Origin: Catellatospora tritici
Lineage (GTDB): Bacteria > Actinomycetota > Actinomycetes > Mycobacteriales > Micromonosporaceae
Direction of reading: 5' to 3'
Length of the DNA stretch: 64,000 nucleotides
Assembly (NCBI RefSeq): GCF_019083965.1
Contig: NZ_JAHRCY010000007.1
Coordinates: 124,001-188,000 of the forward strand
Shown here piece by piece: positions 55,064 through 64,000 of the stretch. The position numbers and the translations under genes are program-made. The notes beneath the pieces were generated by a model. The model worked only from the letters and a program-made list of their open reading frames with translations, ran no database searches and was not told the origin of the DNA. Numbering within the stretch: position 1 is the stretch's first letter; the number at the start of each line of letters is the position of its first letter.

Positions 55064-56041
55064 TCAGTCGAGGCCGCCGTACGAGTGCAGCCCGGTGAAG
55101 AAGATGTTGACCCCGAACAGGTTCATCAGCATCGTCACGAACCCGAGCACGGCGATCCACGCGGTCACCGAGCGCTTCACGCTGGGCGTGGCGCGCGCGT
55201 GCAGGTAAGCGGCGTACACCACCCACGAGATGAAGGCCCAGACCTCCTTCGGGTCCCAGCCCCAGTACCGACCCCAGGCCGCCTCGGCCCAGATCGCGCC
55301 GGCGGTGACGCCGAAGGTCCAGATCGGGAACGCGAACGCGTGCAGCCGGAACGACAGCCGCTCGACCGCCTCGGCGTTGGCCAGCCGGGCCCCGAAGGCG
55401 TAGAGGAAGCCGCGCTTGCCCGCGTCGTAGCCGGAGCGGACCAGGTACATCGCCGAGGCCGCGCCGCCGACCAGGAACAGCGACGAGGAGGTGGCGACCG
55501 AGCCGATGTGGACGACGAACCAGTACGAGTCCAGCGCCGGCACCAGCGGTCCGACCGGCGTGTACAGCACCATCCCGGCGACGCCGACCAGCAGCACCTC
55601 GACCAGCATCACGAACAGGCCCAGGTGCCGCACCTGCGGATTGCGCCACAGCGTGACCAGCCAGACCGTCACGCCGAGCAGGGTGACCGCGAGCACGTAC
55701 TCATACATGTTGCCCCACGGCACCCGGCCCGCGGCGAGCGCGCGGGTGACGATGGTGCCGAGGTGGGCCAGCGCGCCGACGGCGGTGATGATGGCGGCGG
55801 CGCGGCCGATCAGCTCGGCGTTGATCCGGCGGCGCGGGGCGGCCGGGGCGGGCGGGGCCGCGTATGGGGACTCCACGACGACCGGCGGGCCGCCCGCGCC
55901 GACCAGCTCGCGGGCTGGGGCGACGGCGGCCTTGGCGATCACGCCGCGGCCGCCGAAGGAGTACTCGGCGGCGTGCAGCAGCATCGCCACGACGTACGAC
56001 ATGATCGTGACGATGAGGAGGTTGTCGGAGAGCGCAGCCAC
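55064..56041 (-). CDS. ccsB: Cytochrome c maturation protein CcsB/CcsA (haem handling)
   Basis: 325 residues, GTG start. Eight-helix haem-transfer protein of the ResBC (system II) pathway. The Trp-rich haem loop is AWGRYWGWDPKEVWAF (about 255-270), with conserved histidines in HLGTIVTRAL, YWFVVHIGSV and FTGLHSYG. It directly follows resB with no gap and ends the hemL operon. Confidence 0.92.
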   Translation of the reverse strand: MAALSDNLLIVTIMSYVVAMLLHAAEYSFGGRGVIAKAAVAPARELVGAGGPPVVVESPYAAPPAPAAPRRRINAELIGRAAAIITAVGALAHLGTIVTRALAAGRVPWGNMYEYVLAVTLLGVTVWLVTLWRNPQVRHLGLFVMLVEVLLVGVAGMVLYTPVGPLVPALDSYWFVVHIGSVATSSSLFLVGGAASAMYLVRSGYDAGKRGFLYAFGARLANAEAVERLSFRLHAFAFPIWTFGVTAGAIWAEAAWGRYWGWDPKEVWAFISWVVYAAYLHARATPSVKRSVTAWIAVLGFVTMLMNLFGVNIFFTGLHSYGGLD

Positions 56042-57592
56042 TTAGCGTCGCCACCTTTCGACCAGCGAGGTGAACTCGTCTTCGAATCCGGGGTATTCGG
56101 TGCGTGGCAGGCCCCCGGCCTGCGCCGTGCCGTCGGGGTGCAGCTTCAGCCACACCCGGCGGCGCCGGCCGTACAGCGACAGCGGCAGCCCGACCAGCAG
56201 CAGGATCACGCCGACGAGCACGATCTGCTCGCCCGGGTCGTGCCGGATCGACACGGTGATCCACTGACGGGTGCCGACGAACTCCAACTTGCTGCCGTCC
56301 GGCAGCGTCCAGGTCTCGCCCTTGCGCAGCAGCTTCGCCTCGCCGTAGCGCTTGAGGCGCCCCGTCTCGATCTGCCGCTTGTCCAGCTCGTAGACCGAGC
56401 CGGTGATGCCCGCGTCCAGCCCCAGGTCACCCCGGTACGCGGTGAGCACCAGGACCGGGTTGCGCTCCAGCGGGAAGTCCGACACCAGGTACGGCGCCTT
56501 GTCGCGGGTCGGCAGGTAGGTGCCGTCGAACCCGATCTGGGCGCTCTTGTCCCCGCCGTTGGCGTCGGGGAACATCGCCACACCCTGGCTGGTGCGGGTG
56601 GCGTCGGTGAACGGGAACGGCGCGACGGTCTCCTGGGTGACGCCCTTGGCGTCGGTGTAGCGGAGCACCGGGGCGTAGCCGTTGCCCAGCAGGTACACGT
56701 TCGCCCCGGACAGCCGCAGCGGGTGGTTGACCGAGAACGTGTGGTCGCCCAGGTGACGACCCTGCGAGTCGGTGACGGCCGCGGCGGCGGTGAACGAGAT
56801 CGGGCTGCCGTTCTCGCGATACTCCGCCTGGAAGTCGGTCAGCTCCAGGCAGAAGTCGGCCAGGTCGGCGGGGCCGACCTGCGGGCCGAGCCCGTACTCG
56901 TCGTACTGCTGGAGGGTGTTGCAGAACGCCTGGTCGGGGCCGACCACCACGAGCCGGTTGGCGTGCCAGCCCCACTGCGCGCCGATGCCGACCCCGATCA
57001 GGATGACCAGCAGCGAGCTGTGGAACAGCAGGTTCCCGGCTTCCTTGAGGTAGCCCTTCTCGGCGGCCAGGGTGACCGTGCCGTCGGGCCGCTCGCGACG
57101 TACCGTGCGCCAGCCCTTGAGCACGGCGCGGGCCGCGGCCTCGTCGGCGACGGCCAGCTCGGCCGACTGCGGCAGCCGCTCCAGCCGCCGCGGGGCGTCC
57201 GGCGGCGGGGTACGTAGCGCGCGGGCGTGCTCGGCCAGCCGGGGCGTGATGCAGCCGATCAGGGAGGTGAACAGCAGCAGGTAGATCGCGGCGAACCAGG
57301 GCGAGGAGTAGACGTCGAAGCCCCACAGCCGTGCCAGCACCGGCGCCAGGTCCGGGTGGTCGGCGCCGAACTTGGTCACGGCCTCGGCGTTGACCGAGTG
57401 CTGCGGCAGGATCGAGCCGGGGATGGCCGCGACGGCGAGCAGGAACAGCAGCACCAGCGCGGTGCGCATGCTGGTCAGCTGCCGCCAGGCGTTGCGGGCC
57501 GCGACGAGCGCGGCCACCACGAACCGGGGGGTACGCCCGGACGGCGGCCCCACCCGCACCGTCTCGATCGACTCCTCGACCTCGGTGCTCAA
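56042..57592 (-). CDS. resB: Cytochrome c maturation protein ResB
   Basis: 516 residues from the TTG at 57592, which overlaps the ccdA stop as TTGA. Membrane helices near residues 40, 100 and 180, a large extracytoplasmic domain of about 270 residues, and a last helix near 465 (VLVGVILLLVGLPLSLYGRR). Signature blocks: LTSMRTALVLLFLLAVAAIP, GYLKEAGNLLFHSSLLVILI with the haem His. Works with CcsB to move haem to apocytochromes. The open frame runs far upstream over ccdA and is not used. Confidence 0.9.
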   Translation of the reverse strand: MSTEVEESIETVRVGPPSGRTPRFVVAALVAARNAWRQLTSMRTALVLLFLLAVAAIPGSILPQHSVNAEAVTKFGADHPDLAPVLARLWGFDVYSSPWFAAIYLLLFTSLIGCITPRLAEHARALRTPPPDAPRRLERLPQSAELAVADEAAARAVLKGWRTVRRERPDGTVTLAAEKGYLKEAGNLLFHSSLLVILIGVGIGAQWGWHANRLVVVGPDQAFCNTLQQYDEYGLGPQVGPADLADFCLELTDFQAEYRENGSPISFTAAAAVTDSQGRHLGDHTFSVNHPLRLSGANVYLLGNGYAPVLRYTDAKGVTQETVAPFPFTDATRTSQGVAMFPDANGGDKSAQIGFDGTYLPTRDKAPYLVSDFPLERNPVLVLTAYRGDLGLDAGITGSVYELDKRQIETGRLKRYGEAKLLRKGETWTLPDGSKLEFVGTRQWITVSIRHDPGEQIVLVGVILLLVGLPLSLYGRRRRVWLKLHPDGTAQAGGLPRTEYPGFEDEFTSLVERWRR

Positions 57593-58368
57593 ATGCTCAC
57601 CTCGCCCACGCCGAAGTTGCTCTGCAGCCAGATCACGAAGTCGCCCCACGCACCGCTCATCAGGGCCACGCCGACGGCGATCAGCATCGCCCCGCCGATG
57701 CGGGTGACCCAACGCGAGTTGCGCCGGATGAACCCGACCACGCCGCCGAGGCGGCGCATGCCCAGGCCCAGGGCCAGGAACGGGATGCCGATGCCCAGGC
57801 AGTACGCCAGGCCGAGGACGACCGCGCGAGCGGTCCCCCCGCTGACACTGGCCAGCATCCCGACCGCACCGAGCGTCGGCGACACGCACGGCGCCCAGCT
57901 CAGCGCGAACACCGCACCGAACACCGGCGCGCCCCACAGCCCGGCCTGCGGCAGCCGCTGGATGCGCCACTGCGCGTCCAGGCCCGGGACCACGCCGAGG
58001 AAGGCCAGGCCCATGAGCACGATCAGTCCGCCGACGACGGTCTGCAGCAGCCGGTCGTACGTCAGCAGCAGCCGGCCCACCTGCGCCAGCACCAGGGTGG
58101 TGGTCAGGAAGACGGCGGCGAAGCCCGCGGTGAACAGCAGCGTCCCGGCGACGACCCGGCCCCGGCGCTTGGTGCCCTGGCCGCTGCGGTCCTCGCCCAG
58201 GGTCGCGTCGAGGTCGGCGCCGACCAGGCCGGTGACGTACGACAGGTAGCCGGGCACCAGCGGCAGCACGCACGGCGAAAGGAAGCTGGCCAGCCCGGCC
58301 AGGGCCGCGACGGCCACGGCCGCGACCAGCGGCCCGCCGAGGATGACCGAGGCGAAGTCGGTGTTCAT
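57589..58368 (-). CDS. ccdA: Thiol:disulphide transporter CcdA
   Basis: 259 residues with six helices. Carries electrons across the membrane to the thioredoxin-like lipoprotein. The redox pair is Cys33 (FLSPCVLPLVPGY) and Cys161 (LSWAPCVSPTLGA). It shares one base with the tlpA-like stop and overlaps resB by 4 bp. Confidence 0.94.
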   Translation of the reverse strand: MNTDFASVILGGPLVAAVAVAALAGLASFLSPCVLPLVPGYLSYVTGLVGADLDATLGEDRSGQGTKRRGRVVAGTLLFTAGFAAVFLTTTLVLAQVGRLLLTYDRLLQTVVGGLIVLMGLAFLGVVPGLDAQWRIQRLPQAGLWGAPVFGAVFALSWAPCVSPTLGAVGMLASVSGGTARAVVLGLAYCLGIGIPFLALGLGMRRLGGVVGFIRRNSRWVTRIGGAMLIAVGVALMSGAWGDFVIWLQSNFGVGEVSI

Positions 58369-59003
58369 CAGGAGGCCTGCTCGGCGGCGATCTCCCGCAC
58401 GATCGGGGTGAGCTCGGCGACCGTGGTCGCCTTGCGCAGCACCGCCGCGACCCGGCCCTGCCGGTCGATGATCAGCGTGGACGGGGTGGAGGTCGGCGGG
58501 ATCTCGGTGAACCGCAGCGCCACCCGCCCCGCCGGGTCGAAGATGCTGGGAAAACTGGTCTTGGCGGACTCGAACGCCTTGGCCTTGTCCCGGTCGTCGC
58601 GGTTGTTGACCCCCACGAACTCGACCCCGGACGATTTGACGGCCTGGTACACCTGGTCCAGGTCAGCGGCCTCGCGGCGGCACGGCGGGCACCAGCTCGC
58701 CCAGAAGTTCAGCACGACCACCTTGCCGCGCTGCGCGGCCAGGTCGTAGCTGCCGCCGGTGAGCAGGTCACCGGTGACCGTGGGCGCGGGCTTGCGGTCG
58801 CCCGGCGCGATCCGCAGCACCAGGGCGGTGGCGGGGTCGTCGTCGTTTCCGCCGCAGCCGGTCAGCGCGAGCGCGGCGGCACCGGCGAGGGCGAGCACGG
58901 CACGGCGGGAGCGGGGCAGAACGTGGGGAGTCGCTTGGCCCGCCGCTCGAGGGGCGGCGTGCCGGGACGAGCCATGTTCTGGAGCAATCACGCGCCCCAT
59001 CAT
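58368..59003 (-). CDS. Thioredoxin-like lipoprotein ResA/TlpA
   Basis: 211 residues from the ATG at 59003, which overlaps the phosphatase stop as ATGA. The N-terminus is long before the signal (about 33 residues), then RSRRAVLALAGAAALALTGC, a Tat-like and lipobox signal (Cys50). The thioredoxin domain has W-C105-P-P-C108 (NFWASWCPPCRREA) and the cis-Pro region IPPTSTPSTLIID. Reduces apocytochrome c thiols for haem attachment. A later start would remove the odd N-terminal stretch but none is well supported. Confidence 0.9.
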   Translation of the reverse strand: MMGRVIAPEHGSSRHAAPRAAGQATPHVLPRSRRAVLALAGAAALALTGCGGNDDDPATALVLRIAPGDRKPAPTVTGDLLTGGSYDLAAQRGKVVVLNFWASWCPPCRREAADLDQVYQAVKSSGVEFVGVNNRDDRDKAKAFESAKTSFPSIFDPAGRVALRFTEIPPTSTPSTLIIDRQGRVAAVLRKATTVAELTPIVREIAAEQAS

Positions 59004-59629
59004 GCCCCGCGCCCGGCTCCGGTTCCCAGGTGGGCTGCCGGCTCGGCGTATGTGATCTGCGCCAAGCGGTCGTCGTCGAAGACGAACGAGGTCAGACTGG
59101 CCAGGCCGCACTGGCGGCGGCGCGGGTCGTGCCAGAGGCGGCGGCCCTCCAGCGCGGTGCGCAGGGTCCAGATCGGAAGCTGGTGCGACACGCAGACGGC
59201 CTCGTGGCCGCGGGCGGCGTCACGGGCGGCGTACAGCGCACGGGTCATCCGTACCGCGATGTCCCGGTATGCCTCGCCCCAGCTGGGCCGGAACGGGTTG
59301 CGCAGCACCCGCCAGTTACGTGGATCACGCAGCGCGCCGTCCCCGGCCCCGACCCGCATGCCCTCGAAATAGTTGGCGCTCTCGATCAGGTCGGGATCGG
59401 TCGTGATCGGCAGGTTGAACTGCTCGGCCATCGGCTGCGCGGTCTCGATCGCCCGCTCCAGCGGGCTGGAGACGAGGTAGGTCACATCGTGCTCGGCCAG
59501 CGCCGACGCGGCGGCCTTGGCCATCTGGCGGCCGAGGTCGGACAGCTGGAAGCCGGGCAGGCGGCCGTACAGGATCTTGGTGGGGTTGTGCACCTCACCG
59601 TGGCGCAGCAGGTGGACCGTGGTTCGCAT
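59000..59629 (-). CDS. Histidine phosphatase family protein (phosphoglycerate-mutase-like)
   Basis: 209 residues from the ATG at 59629. RHG motif with phospho-His10 (VHLLRHGEVHNP), catalytic acid in SSPLERAIETAQPMA and second His in AVCVSHQLPIWTL. The same gene lies between hemL and the thioredoxin gene in mycobacteria (Rv0525), so a link with haem or cytochrome assembly is plausible but its substrate is unknown. Confidence 0.88.
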   Translation of the reverse strand: MRTTVHLLRHGEVHNPTKILYGRLPGFQLSDLGRQMAKAAASALAEHDVTYLVSSPLERAIETAQPMAEQFNLPITTDPDLIESANYFEGMRVGAGDGALRDPRNWRVLRNPFRPSWGEAYRDIAVRMTRALYAARDAARGHEAVCVSHQLPIWTLRTALEGRRLWHDPRRRQCGLASLTSFVFDDDRLAQITYAEPAAHLGTGAGRGA

Positions 59630-59642
59630 GGCGCAACCCGGT

Positions 59643-60965
59643 TCAGGCCGCGGCCGCGGCGCGGGCGGCGTGCGGCAGCGCGCGGGCGATGTGGTCCAGC
59701 GCTTCCTCGCCGATGGCGCCGGAGACGAACCACGACTCGTACGCGCTCGGCGGCAGGTACACGCCCCGCGCCAGCATGCTGTGGAAGAAGGCCCGGAACG
59801 CGCCCACGTCCTGCGTCTTGGCCCCGTCGTAGTCGCGCACCTCGGCGTCGGTGAAGAAGATCGAGAACATGCTGCCCGCGGTGGCGAGCCGGTGCGGCAC
59901 GCCCGCCTCGGCCAGCGCCTTGCTCGCCAGCTCGCCGATGGTCGCCGCGGTGGCGTCGAGTCGGGCGTAGAGCGCGTCGTCGGCCAGCCGCAGCGTGGCC
60001 AGGCCCGCCGCGCAGGCCAGCGGGTTACCCGACAGAGTGCCCGCCTGGTACACCGGACCGGCCGGGGCCAGCCGGGACATGACCTCGGTCCGGCCGCCAA
60101 ACGCGGCGGCGGGCAGGCCGCCGCCCATGACCTTGCCGAACGTCCACAGGTCGGCGTCGACGGGCTCCAGCCCGTGCCACCCGGAACGGGACACCCGGAA
60201 GCCGGTCATCACCTCGTCGACGATGAGCAGCGCGCCGTGCCGGTGTGCGATCTCGGCCAGCCCGGCGTTGAACCCGGGCAGCGGCGCGACCACGCCCATG
60301 TTGCCCGCGGCCGCCTCGGTGATGATCGCCGCGATCTCGGCGCCGTACGCGGTGAACGCCTGCTCTACCGCGGCCAGGTCGTTGTACGGCAGCACGATGG
60401 TCTCGCTCGCCCCGGCGCCGGTCACCCCCGGCGTGTCCGGCAGCGCCAGCGTGGCCACGCCCGACCCCGCCGCGGCCAGCAGCGCGTCGACGTGTCCGTG
60501 GTAGCACCCCGCGAATTTTACGATCTTGGTGCGGCCGGTGAACCCGCGCGCCAGCCGGATCGCCGACATGGTCGCCTCGGTGCCCGAGTTGACCAGGCGG
60601 ATCTGCTCGGCGGCGGTCCGCCCGACCAGCTCCTCGGCCAGCTCGACCTCGCCCGGGGTGGGCGTGCCGAAGCTGGTGCCCCGGGTCGCGGCGGCCTGGA
60701 TGGCGGCGACCACCTCGGGGTGGGCGTGGCCAAGCAGCAGCGGACCCCACGAGCAGACCAGGTCGACGTAGCGGCGGCCGTCGGCGTCGAACAGCCAGGG
60801 ACCCTCACCACGGACCATGAACCGGGGCACGCCACCGACGGCGCGGAACGCCCGCACGGGCGAGTTCACCCCGCCCGGCACGATGGCGGCCGCCCGGTCG
60901 AAGAGTTCCTGGGAGGCGGGTGCGTCTGCCGGGTAGTGGTCCACCGGCTCATTCGTGTCGATCAC
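59643..60965 (-). CDS. hemL: Glutamate-1-semialdehyde 2,1-aminomutase
   Basis: PLP enzyme forming 5-aminolevulinate in the C5 haem pathway, 440 residues from the GTG at 60965. Schiff-base Lys278 in [16 protein letters not shown] contacts [16 protein letters not shown] and [13 protein letters not shown]. First gene of the cytochrome c maturation operon (hemL-phosphatase-tlpA-ccdA-resB-ccsB), so haem precursor supply and cytochrome assembly are expressed together. 10 bp after the FAD protein gene. Confidence 0.94.
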   Translation of the reverse strand: MIDTNEPVDHYPADAPASQELFDRAAAIVPGGVNSPVRAFRAVGGVPRFMVRGEGPWLFDADGRRYVDLVCSWGPLLLGHAHPEVVAAIQAAATRGTSFGTPTPGEVELAEELVGRTAAEQIRLVNSGTEATMSAIRLARGFTGRTKIVKFAGCYHGHVDALLAAAGSGVATLALPDTPGVTGAGASETIVLPYNDLAAVEQAFTAYGAEIAAIITEAAAGNMGVVAPLPGFNAGLAEIAHRHGALLIVDEVMTGFRVSRSGWHGLEPVDADLWTFGKVMGGGLPAAAFGGRTEVMSRLAPAGPVYQAGTLSGNPLACAAGLATLRLADDALYARLDATAATIGELASKALAEAGVPHRLATAGSMFSIFFTDAEVRDYDGAKTQDVGAFRAFFHSMLARGVYLPPSAYESWFVSGAIGEEALDHIARALPHAARAAAAA

Positions 60966-60975
60966 AGCCCACGAA

Positions 60976-62163
60976 TTATGGCACGCGGTACGCCGCCAGC
61001 GGCTCGCGCAGGTGCGCCGGGGCGGCCTGCACCACAGCCGAGCCGCCGCGGGCCAGCAGCACCTCACGCAGCGTCTCCAGCACCACGGTGAGCTGGTTGA
61101 CGGGCAGATCGGCCGGGATCGCGGCCCAGGCGTGCCCGAAGCCGATGCTGCCGCGCACGGGCACCGGCATGCCGACCGCGTCCGCCAGCACGTAGCAGAT
61201 CGAGTGCAGGTAGCCGTCCGGCACGTGCAGCTTCACCGCGACCTCGTCGGAGCGGAACGGGTAGCGACCCCACCAGACCGGCGGGCGCTGGGCCAGGTGC
61301 GCGCGGTCGCCGAGGCGCGCGAGCAGCCGCCGGGTCCGGTCGGCCACGCTGACGTCGGAGCCCTCGAACAGCACGGCCAGGCTGCCGGTGGCGTCGCGCC
61401 GAGCCGAGGCCTGGGCGCCGCGCCGGATGCCGGGCAGGTCGAGCTCGATCGCGGTCGGCGCCAGGTGCGCGGCGAGCACCTCGTCGCGCAGCTCGGGCAC
61501 GCGCAGCGGCTGCTCGACCGGGCACACCACCCAGGCCCCGGCCGGGGGCTGGGGGTAGGTCCGCAGGGTTATGTCGACGATCAGGCTGGCGTGGTGCGGT
61601 CGACCCGGGTTCGTCCAGCGCAGGTCGAACACACCGGTGCCGAGCAGCCGGGCCCGGTCGGCCAGGGTGGTGACCGTGCCGTCGGGCAGCACCACGGTGG
61701 CGTCGGCGACCTGCACCGCGGGCGGGCCGTATAGGTGGGCCAGCGGGCCGAACTCGGCCGTGGCCAGCACGCCGCCGAAGGTGGCCCGGTCCGTGGGCGG
61801 GTCGAGGGCCAGGCGGCGCCCGAACCGGGCCACCGCGTCCTGGGCGGCCGCGACGGACTCGCCCGCGCCGACCGTGATCTGATCGGTGCCGGTGTCGTAG
61901 CCGATCCTGGCCAGGCCCGCCGTCTCCACCACGAGGTCCACCGAGGCGGCCGGGTCGGCCCAGGCAAGCTTCGAACCGCCGCCGTACGGCAGCACCGACA
62001 GCCCGGACTGGTACGCGCAGCGCATCAGCGCGGCGGCTTCGGACAGGTCGCGTGGGGTGGCGAACCGGCGCACGGTCATGCCGTCGAGCTGGTCACCCGG
62101 GCGGACCGGGCACAGCCTCGACAGTTCGTCCACGCCGGACTCCTCACGCACCGGTGCCGTCAT
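60976..62163 (-). CDS. FAD-binding oxidoreductase, GlcE-like
   Basis: 395 residues. N-terminal PCMH-type FAD domain ([60 protein letters not shown]) and a shortened C-terminal part typical of GlcE, the FAD subunit of glycolate oxidase without an own catalytic cap. No glcD or glcF is adjacent, so the partner is unknown. The ATG at 62163 is chosen because GGAG sits seven bases upstream; a TTG four codons earlier is inside that site. Upstream of hemL on the same strand and possibly co-transcribed. Confidence 0.82.
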   Translation of the reverse strand: MTAPVREESGVDELSRLCPVRPGDQLDGMTVRRFATPRDLSEAAALMRCAYQSGLSVLPYGGGSKLAWADPAASVDLVVETAGLARIGYDTGTDQITVGAGESVAAAQDAVARFGRRLALDPPTDRATFGGVLATAEFGPLAHLYGPPAVQVADATVVLPDGTVTTLADRARLLGTGVFDLRWTNPGRPHHASLIVDITLRTYPQPPAGAWVVCPVEQPLRVPELRDEVLAAHLAPTAIELDLPGIRRGAQASARRDATGSLAVLFEGSDVSVADRTRRLLARLGDRAHLAQRPPVWWGRYPFRSDEVAVKLHVPDGYLHSICYVLADAVGMPVPVRGSIGFGHAWAAIPADLPVNQLTVVLETLREVLLARGGSAVVQAAPAHLREPLAAYRVP

Positions 62164-62297
62164 CTCACGCTCCAACCGCGATGGTGCCCGTCCATGACTA
62201 GTTCACTCCCGCGAAGGCCGGGACGCGATACGCCAGAGAGTCACTTTTCCGCATAGTGGAAAAACTCACTTCTCGGACGCAAACGCAACCTCACGGT

Positions 62298-62313
62298 TCG
62301 AACATGTGTTCGA
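62298..62313. promoter_or_regulatory. Perfect LexA (SOS) box
   Basis: TCGAACATGTGTTCGA fits the actinobacterial SOS consensus TCGAAC-N4-GTTCGA on both halves. It lies 72 bp before the oligopeptidase start and 135 bp before the divergent FAD protein start. Nearby, CACTTTTCCGCATAGTGGAAAAA at about 62241 gives a small AT-rich hairpin (TTTTCC/GGAAAA). Confidence 0.7.
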
Positions 62314-62384
62314 TAGTACGCAACGCGTCCCGGTCCGGCAATCACCGCCGCTGCGCGGCGCCCCCGCCCGGTAGCGTTACCGCC

Positions 62385-64000
62385 ATGACTTCCGATCTCC
62401 TCGGCGCGCCGGGCACACCTCCGACCGCGCAGCGGATGGCGAGCACCCGCAGCCACCACGGCGACGACGTCCTCGACGAGTACGCGTGGCTGGAGGTGAA
62501 GGAGGATCCCGCCGTCCTCGACTATCTGAAGGCGGAGAACGCCTGGACCGACGCGGCCACCGCGCACCTGTCCGGCCTGCGCGAGACACTCTTCAACGAG
62601 ATCAAGGGCCGGACACAGGAGACCGACCTGTCGGTCCCGGTCCGCAAGGGCTCGTACTGGTACTACAACCGCACCGAAGAGGGGCGGCAGTACAGCATCT
62701 TCTGCCGCCGGGCCGTCGCCGAGGGCGAGACCGCCCCGCCGATCCCCCCGAACGGCGCCCCGCTGGCGGGCGAGGAGATCCTCCTCGACGGCAACGTGCT
62801 GGCCGAGGGTCATGACTACTTCTCGCTGGGTACGTACAACATCAGCCCGGACGGGAAGCTGCTGGCGTACTCGACCGACTTCGACGGCAGTGAGCGGTTC
62901 ACCCTCCGGGTGAAGGACCTGGCCACCGGTGAGCTGCTGCCCGACGAGGTCGCCGACACCTTCTACGGCTCGGCCTGGTCGCTGGACGGCTCGACGCTGT
63001 TCTACCTGACCGTCGACGAGGCGTGGCGCCCGCACAAGGTGTGGCGGCACGCGGTCGGCACCACCGGCCCGGATGAGCTGGTGTTCGAGGAGGCCGACGA
63101 GCGCTTCTGGATCGGGGTGGAGCTGGGCCGGTCCCAGCGGTTCATCCACATCGACGTGCACAGCAAGGTCACCAGCGAGGTGTGGCTGATCCCGGCCGAC
63201 CAGCCGGCCAGCGCGCCGCGGGTGGTCAAGCCGCGCGTGCAGGGGCTGGAGTACTCGGTCGAGGCGCAGGGCGACCGGCTGTTGATCCTGCACAACCGCG
63301 ACGCCGAGGACTTCAGCCTGGCCGAGGCGTCGGTGGACAGCCCGGCGGACTGGCGCGAGCTGATCGCACACGAGCCGGGGGTACGCCTGGACGACGTCGA
63401 CGCCTTCCACGAGCTGATCGTGGTGTCGCTGCGCCGGGAGGGCCTGACTGGCCTGCGCCTGCTGCCCACCGGCGGCGACCCGGTGGACCTGACGTTCCCC
63501 GAGCCGCTGTACACGGTCGGCCTGTCGGTGAACCCCGACTACCACGCCACCCAGCTGCGGCTGGGCTACGCCTCGATGGTCACCCCGGACTCGGTCTACG
63601 ACTACGACCTGGCCACCGGTGCCCTGCTGCTGCGCAAGCAGAAGCCGGTGCTGCCCGGCCCGTCCGGCGTGCCGTACGACCCGACCCGCTACGAGCAGCA
63701 CCGGGTGTGGGCGACCGCCGAGGACGGCACCCAGGTGCCGATGTCGGTGGTGTGCCGGGCGGGCACGAAGCTCGACGGCACCAACCCGTGCCTGCTCTAC
63801 GGCTACGGGTCGTACGAGTCGAGCATGGATCCGTGGTTCTCCATCCCGCGGCTGTCCCTGCTCGACCGGGGCGTGGTCTACGCGGTGGCGCACGTGCGCG
63901 GCGGGGGCGAACTGGGTCGCCGCTGGTACGACGAGGGCAAGATGCTGCTCAAGCGCAACACGTTCACCGACTTCGTCGCGTGCGCCCGGCACCTGGCGAA
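62385..64000 (+). CDS. Oligopeptidase B-type prolyl oligopeptidase (partial, 3' end outside window)
   Basis: S9A serine peptidase, at least 538 residues here, start ATG at 62385. The N-terminal seven-bladed propeller runs to about residue 420 (DEYAWLEVKEDPAVLDYLKA, YWYYNRTEEGRQYSIFCRR); the peptidase domain begins PCLLYGYGSYESSMDPWFS, AVAHVRGGGELGRRWYDEGK, KRNTFTDFVACARHL. The catalytic Ser, Asp and His are beyond the window. GRRWYDEGK and NTFTDF fit protease II, which cuts small peptides after basic residues in the cytoplasm. An SOS box lies upstream. Confidence 0.9.
   Translation, partial: MTSDLLGAPGTPPTAQRMASTRSHHGDDVLDEYAWLEVKEDPAVLDYLKAENAWTDAATAHLSGLRETLFNEIKGRTQETDLSVPVRKGSYWYYNRTEEGRQYSIFCRRAVAEGETAPPIPPNGAPLAGEEILLDGNVLAEGHDYFSLGTYNISPDGKLLAYSTDFDGSERFTLRVKDLATGELLPDEVADTFYGSAWSLDGSTLFYLTVDEAWRPHKVWRHAVGTTGPDELVFEEADERFWIGVELGRSQRFIHIDVHSKVTSEVWLIPADQPASAPRVVKPRVQGLEYSVEAQGDRLLILHNRDAEDFSLAEASVDSPADWRELIAHEPGVRLDDVDAFHELIVVSLRREGLTGLRLLPTGGDPVDLTFPEPLYTVGLSVNPDYHATQLRLGYASMVTPDSVYDYDLATGALLLRKQKPVLPGPSGVPYDPTRYEQHRVWATAEDGTQVPMSVVCRAGTKLDGTNPCLLYGYGSYESSMDPWFSIPRLSLLDRGVVYAVAHVRGGGELGRRWYDEGKMLLKRNTFTDFVACARHLA

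Noticed and set aside
62241..63992. 583-codon minus-strand frame opposite the oligopeptidase gene
   Set aside because: The plus strand carries clear S9A peptidase motifs in register with codon bias; the opposite frame has no family features.

Overview
The window is very GC-rich chromosomal DNA with GTG and TTG starts, leaderless-looking promoters, a BldC homologue, an LPxTG-type surface protein and a full nuoA-N operon. Together with the futalosine route to menaquinone, this points to a filamentous actinobacterium, most likely Micromonosporaceae. The species cannot be named from the sequence alone. I saw no tRNA, rRNA, CRISPR array, insertion sequence or phage gene.

Layout. Positions 1-15461 (minus) hold the 14-subunit NADH:quinone oxidoreductase operon in canonical order, with nuoN cut by the window edge. 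It is preceded by a geranylgeranyl-reductase/MenJ-type gene with a near-consensus Rex operator upstream. Positions 17-31 kb hold a sortase-anchored protein, menG, three tandem paralogous membrane-anchored surface proteins that share one upstream motif, mqnC-padR with two overlapping PadR boxes, a secreted esterase, the paaABCDE phenylacetyl-CoA epoxidase operon, and two tandem exported beta-lactamase-fold proteins. Positions 31-44 kb hold mqnA, an ArsR-MFS pair, a HelD-type helicase, an exported PLP-enzyme lipoprotein, a cobalamin riboswitch with a btuFCD-type importer, and mqnE. Positions 44-51 kb hold an NlpC/P60 hydrolase, a DEAD-box RNA helicase with an RGG tail, lrp-cds1 (cysteine desulfhydrase), bldC and an unrecognised 448-residue protein. 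Positions 51-64 kb hold the flavin prenyltransferase, prenyltransferase and UbiD decarboxylase of late menaquinone synthesis, then the hemL-phosphatase-tlpA-ccdA-resB-ccsB cytochrome c maturation operon, a GlcE-like flavoprotein and an oligopeptidase B gene cut by the window end.

The common theme is the aerobic respiratory chain: quinone synthesis (mqnA, mqnC, mqnE, mqnP, mqnL, ubiX/mqnM, menG, menJ-type), complex I, haem entry (hemL) and cytochrome c assembly. mqnB and mqnD are not in the window. The part from hemL to the menJ-type gene resembles, from memory, the M. tuberculosis Rv0524-Rv0561c region, but with futalosine genes where that genome has classical men genes.

The least expected content is between genes: three families of palindromic repeats. 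Family A forms terminator-like hairpins directly after stop codons. Family B is a 64-bp double palindrome whose four copies each touch a different GC-rich tandem repeat. Family C is a perfect 21-bp inverted repeat between btuF and btuC. There are also several well-formed candidate operators (Rex, PadR, LexA and others).
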